Source of the DNA: Pseudomonas monsensis
Lineage (GTDB): Bacteria; Pseudomonadota; Gammaproteobacteria; Pseudomonadales; Pseudomonadaceae
NCBI RefSeq assembly: GCF_014268495.2
Contig: NZ_CP077087.1
Coordinates: 186,001-250,000 of the forward strand
DNA length: 64,000 nt
Reading direction: 5' to 3'
Made by a program: the position numbers and the translations under genes
Notes under the pieces: generated by a model
Told to the model about the DNA's origin: nothing
Seen by the model: only the letters and a program-made list of their open reading frames with translations
Databases searched by the model: none
Shown: positions 61,557 to 64,000 of the stretch, piece by piece
Layout: every line of letters starts with the position of its first letter
Numbering within the stretch: the stretch's first letter is position 1

Positions 61557-62512
61557 TGCGCGTCCACCACGGCGCCGAGCACGGTTCCGACGGCGAATTT
61601 CTCACGACGGCTGTTGAACAAGTCGCTGAAGTTCAGCGCCTTGCCGCCGGGCAATTGCAGGCGGGTCAGGCACAGCGCCTGCTCGCCGCAAGCGACGATC
61701 AAACCGTCCTTGCTGGCGCTGAGCACTTCGCCTGGCGCGCCCTTGCCTTCCGCAAGTGTTGCCGCCAGTACTTTCAGCGCTTCCCCGTTGAGCGTGCTGT
61801 GGGTGATCGGCCACGGGTTGAAGGCGCGCACCAGACGTTCCAGCTCGACTGCTGGACGGCTCCAGTCGATGCGTGCTTCGTCCTTGTTCAGTTTGTGCGC
61901 GTAGGTGGCGAGCGCGTCGTTCTGCACTTCGCCTTCGAGCGTGCCTGCGGCCAGGCCGGCAATCGCCTGCACCACCGCTGGCGGGCCCATCTCGGCGAGA
62001 CGGTCGTGCAGCGTGCCGCCGGTGTCGTCGGCGCTGATCGGGGTGACGACCTTGAGCAGCATCGGCCCGGTATCGAGGCCGGCTTCCATGCGCATCACGG
62101 TCACGCCGCTTTCGGCATCACCGTGTTCCACGGCGCGCTGGATCGGCGCCGCACCGCGCCAGCGTGGCAGCAGCGAAGCGTGACTGTTGATGCAACCCAG
62201 GCGCGGAATATCCAGCACCGCTTGCGGCAGAATCAGGCCGTAGGCGACCACCACCATCAAGTCCGGCTTCAATGCGGCAAGCTCTGCCTGAGCATCCGCG
62301 TTGCGCAGGGTCGGTGGCTGCAACACCTGGATATTGTTTTCCAGGGCGAGTTGTTTGACCGGGCTCGGCATCAGTTTTTGCCCACGACCGGCCGGACGAT
62401 CCGGCTGGGTGTAGACCGCAACGATCTCGTAAGGGCTGTTCAGCAGGGCCTTGAGGTGTTCGGCGGCAAATTCCGGGGTACCGGCAAAAACGATGCGCAG
62501 TGGCTCAGTCAT
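61553..62512 (-). CDS. fmt: Methionyl-tRNA formyltransferase
   Basis: The 319-residue enzyme has 'RIVFAGTPEFAAEHLKAL', 'YGLILPQAVLDIPRLGCINSHASLLPRWRGAAPIQRAV' (the SLLPRWRG formyl-THF motif near 110) and the C-terminal OB-like domain. It formylates initiator Met-tRNA. A terminator-like hairpin separates it from def, 57 bp upstream. Confidence 0.97.
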   Translation of the reverse strand: MTEPLRIVFAGTPEFAAEHLKALLNSPYEIVAVYTQPDRPAGRGQKLMPSPVKQLALENNIQVLQPPTLRNADAQAELAALKPDLMVVVAYGLILPQAVLDIPRLGCINSHASLLPRWRGAAPIQRAVEHGDAESGVTVMRMEAGLDTGPMLLKVVTPISADDTGGTLHDRLAEMGPPAVVQAIAGLAAGTLEGEVQNDALATYAHKLNKDEARIDWSRPAVELERLVRAFNPWPITHSTLNGEALKVLAATLAEGKGAPGEVLSASKDGLIVACGEQALCLTRLQLPGGKALNFSDLFNSRREKFAVGTVLGAVVDAQ

Positions 62513-62534
62513 GGAAGGCGTCTCATAAAAAGAA

Positions 62535-62558
62535 AAAGGCTTGCCGCAGCAAGCCTTT
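62535..62558 (-). terminator. Terminator between def and fmt
   Basis: AAAGGCTTGC and GCAAGCCTTT form a 10-bp stem with a 4-nt loop, followed in the minus direction by a T-rich tract. It would separate def from fmt, so fmt may also have its own promoter, unlike the usual def-fmt operon. Confidence 0.75.
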
Positions 62559-62569
62559 GAAGAGGGGCA

Positions 62570-63076
62570 TCAAGCGTTCTGGCGGTGGAGCTTTTCCAGT
62601 TTCTTCTTGATCCGGTCGCGTTTGAGCGTGGACAGGTAATCGACGAACAACTTGCCGTTGAGGTGGTCGCATTCGTGCTGAATGCACACCGCAAGCAGGC
62701 CTTCGGCGATCAGTTCGTAAGGTTGGCCGTCGCGGTCCAGTGCCTTGATTTTGACCTTCTGCGGGCGGTCGACGTTTTCGTAGAAGCCCGGTACCGAGAG
62801 GCAGCCTTCCTGGTACTGATCCATCTCGTCGGTCAGCGATTCGAACTCAGGGTTGATGAACACCCGTGGCTCGGTGCGGTCTTCGGAAAGGTCCATCACG
62901 ACAATACGTTTGTGCACGTTGACCTGGGTCGCGGCGAGGCCGATGCCCGGCGCTTCATACATTGTTTCAAACATATCATCGACCAACTGACGCACTTCGT
63001 CGTCCACTACGGCCACAGGCTTGGCGATAGTGCGCAGACGCGGGTCCGGGAATTCGAGGATGTTTAAAATGGCCAT
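62570..63076 (-). CDS. def: Peptide deformylase
   Basis: The 168-residue metalloenzyme has the three family motifs: 'GIGLAATQVN' near 44, 'EGCLSVPGF' near 88 and 'HECDHLNGKLF' near 131 (Cys and two His as metal ligands). It removes N-formyl groups from new proteins. ATG 63076 is chosen at MAILNILEFPDPRL; the upstream 47 codons are not family-like and lie in the divergent promoter region. Confidence 0.97.
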   Translation of the reverse strand: MAILNILEFPDPRLRTIAKPVAVVDDEVRQLVDDMFETMYEAPGIGLAATQVNVHKRIVVMDLSEDRTEPRVFINPEFESLTDEMDQYQEGCLSVPGFYENVDRPQKVKIKALDRDGQPYELIAEGLLAVCIQHECDHLNGKLFVDYLSTLKRDRIKKKLEKLHRQNA

Positions 63077-63235
63077 AGGCTGATTGCTGCACATGTTGAG
63101 TAAAGTCGGGTCGATGGCCTGGCAGGTCCGAAGATGCAGGCTACCGTTGTGAAGCGTAGCTAATGCAGTTTGCAGTAGCGAGCCACGGGGGCTCTGACGG
63201 TTCACGCGAACGCACATGATAAAGGGATTCGCTGC

Positions 63236-64000
63236 ATGAGGAAAACACTACTCGCCCTGCTGCTTCTGGCTTCGGCCGGCGTGGCGCAAGGGCAAGTGCA
63301 ACTCAGGGATGGTTTTCCACAGCAATACACGGTGGTTTCGGGGGATACCCTCTGGGATATCTCCGGCAAATACCTGCGCGAGCCCTGGCAATGGCCGCAG
63401 CTGTGGCGGGCCAACCCGCAGATCGAAAACCCCAACCTGATTTATCCCGGCGACACCCTGACGCTCAGCTACGTCAACGGCCAGCCGCAACTGACCCTCA
63501 ATCGAGGCGAGTCACGGGGCACGATCAAACTGTCGCCGCGCATCCGCACCAGTCCGGTGGCCGAGGCGATTCCGAGCATTCCACTCAAGTCGATCAACAG
63601 TTTTCTCCTGAGCAACCGCATCGTCGACAAGGTCGAGGACTTCGACAAGGCGCCGTACATCGTCGCCGGCGACGCCGAACGGGTGCTCAGCGGCACCGGC
63701 GACCGGATTTTCGCCCGCGGCCATTTCGACCCGAACCAGCCGGTGTACGGCATCTTTCGTCAAGGCAAGGTCTACACCGACCCACAGACCAAGGAGTTTC
63801 TCGGGATCAACGCCGACGACATCGGCGGCGGTGAAATCGTCGCCACCGAAGGTGACGTCGCCACCCTTGCCCTGCAACGCACCACGCAGGAGGTGCGTCT
63901 GGGTGACCGCTTGTTCAGTGGCGAAGAGCGTTCGATCAACTCGACGTTCATGCCCAGCGCGCCCGCCACCCACATCAACGGCGTGATTATCGACGTGCCG
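63236..64000 (+). CDS. LysM-domain exported protein, N-terminal part
   Basis: The gene is cut by the right edge after 255 codons. It starts at ATG 63236 with a signal peptide (MRKTLLALLLLASAGVAQG). A LysM domain follows at about residues 28-78 ('YTVVSGDTLWDISGKYL', 'WPQLWRANPQIENPNLIYPGDTL'), then a long domain with repeated 'GDxxxA' features. It likely binds peptidoglycan in the periplasm. It is divergent from def, as PA0020 is in P. aeruginosa. Confidence 0.9.
   Translation, partial: MRKTLLALLLLASAGVAQGQVQLRDGFPQQYTVVSGDTLWDISGKYLREPWQWPQLWRANPQIENPNLIYPGDTLTLSYVNGQPQLTLNRGESRGTIKLSPRIRTSPVAEAIPSIPLKSINSFLLSNRIVDKVEDFDKAPYIVAGDAERVLSGTGDRIFARGHFDPNQPVYGIFRQGKVYTDPQTKEFLGINADDIGGGEIVATEGDVATLALQRTTQEVRLGDRLFSGEERSINSTFMPSAPATHINGVIIDVP

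Noticed and set aside
1..64000. CRISPR arrays, tRNA or rRNA genes, prophage
   Set aside because: No regularly spaced repeats, cloverleaf sequences or phage genes were found on reading through; the only repeats are REP types.

Overview
The window is a contiguous stretch of a Pseudomonas chromosome spanning the replication origin, most likely from the P. fluorescens group. Evidence for this is the gene order rpmH-dnaA-dnaN-recF-gyrB, then plsC-gmhB-glyS-glyQ-tag-acyltransferase-PilZ-trkA-rsmB-fmt-def-LysM. On the other side the order is rnpA-yidD-yidC-mnmE-mnmG-rsmG-parA-parB-atpIBEFHAGDC-glmU-glmR-glmS. High GC content, Pseudomonas-type REP sequences and DnaA boxes of the form TTATCCACA agree. 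No tRNA, rRNA or CRISPR array was seen.

Layout. 1-3.2 kb: three SPFH/Hfl-like membrane protein genes in a translationally coupled run, the first cut by the window edge, with a parS-like site inside it. 3.4-9.5 kb: dihydrolipoyl dehydrogenase, an Lrp regulator divergent from a LysE-type exporter, and a pair of exported proteins (a large repeat protein and a DUF3142-like lipoprotein). 9.5-16.4 kb: a surface-polysaccharide-type island with two paralogous glycosyltransferases, two paralogous methyltransferases and an undescribed 79-codon ORF in one overlapping operon, plus a divergent glycosyltransferase. 16.5-20.3 kb: a PNPOx-flavoreductase-[2Fe-2S] fusion, a GST and a LysR regulator. 20.4-24.6 kb: glmS-glmR-glmU (UDP-GlcNAc supply). 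24.7-31.8 kb: the complete F1Fo ATP synthase operon. 32-36.2 kb: parB-parA-rsmG-mnmG. 36.2-41.3 kb: mnmE, yidC, yidD, rnpA and rpmH, bracketed by two origin-like regions. 41.3-47.5 kb: dnaA-dnaN-recF-gyrB. 47.5-49.4 kb: a group II (IIC-like) intron with its reverse transcriptase, just after the gyrB terminator. 49.5-51.9 kb: a divergent two-component system. 52-64 kb: lipid/LPS, translation and K+ uptake genes.

The genes left of dnaA point away from it on the minus strand and dnaA-gyrB point away on the plus strand, so both arms are read with the fork. The most notable signals are: (1) the mnmG-mnmE gap is a diverged copy of the rpmH-dnaA origin, with several anchors at one constant offset; (2) a very strong excess of perfect DnaA 9-mers over about 42 kb, including a perfect inverted pair ahead of the PilZ gene; (3) two parS-type palindromes about 45 kb apart; (4) the intron placed against a terminator hairpin; (5) the duplicated GT/MT operon with an unexplained small ORF. 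All calls come from reading the sequence; no database search was run.
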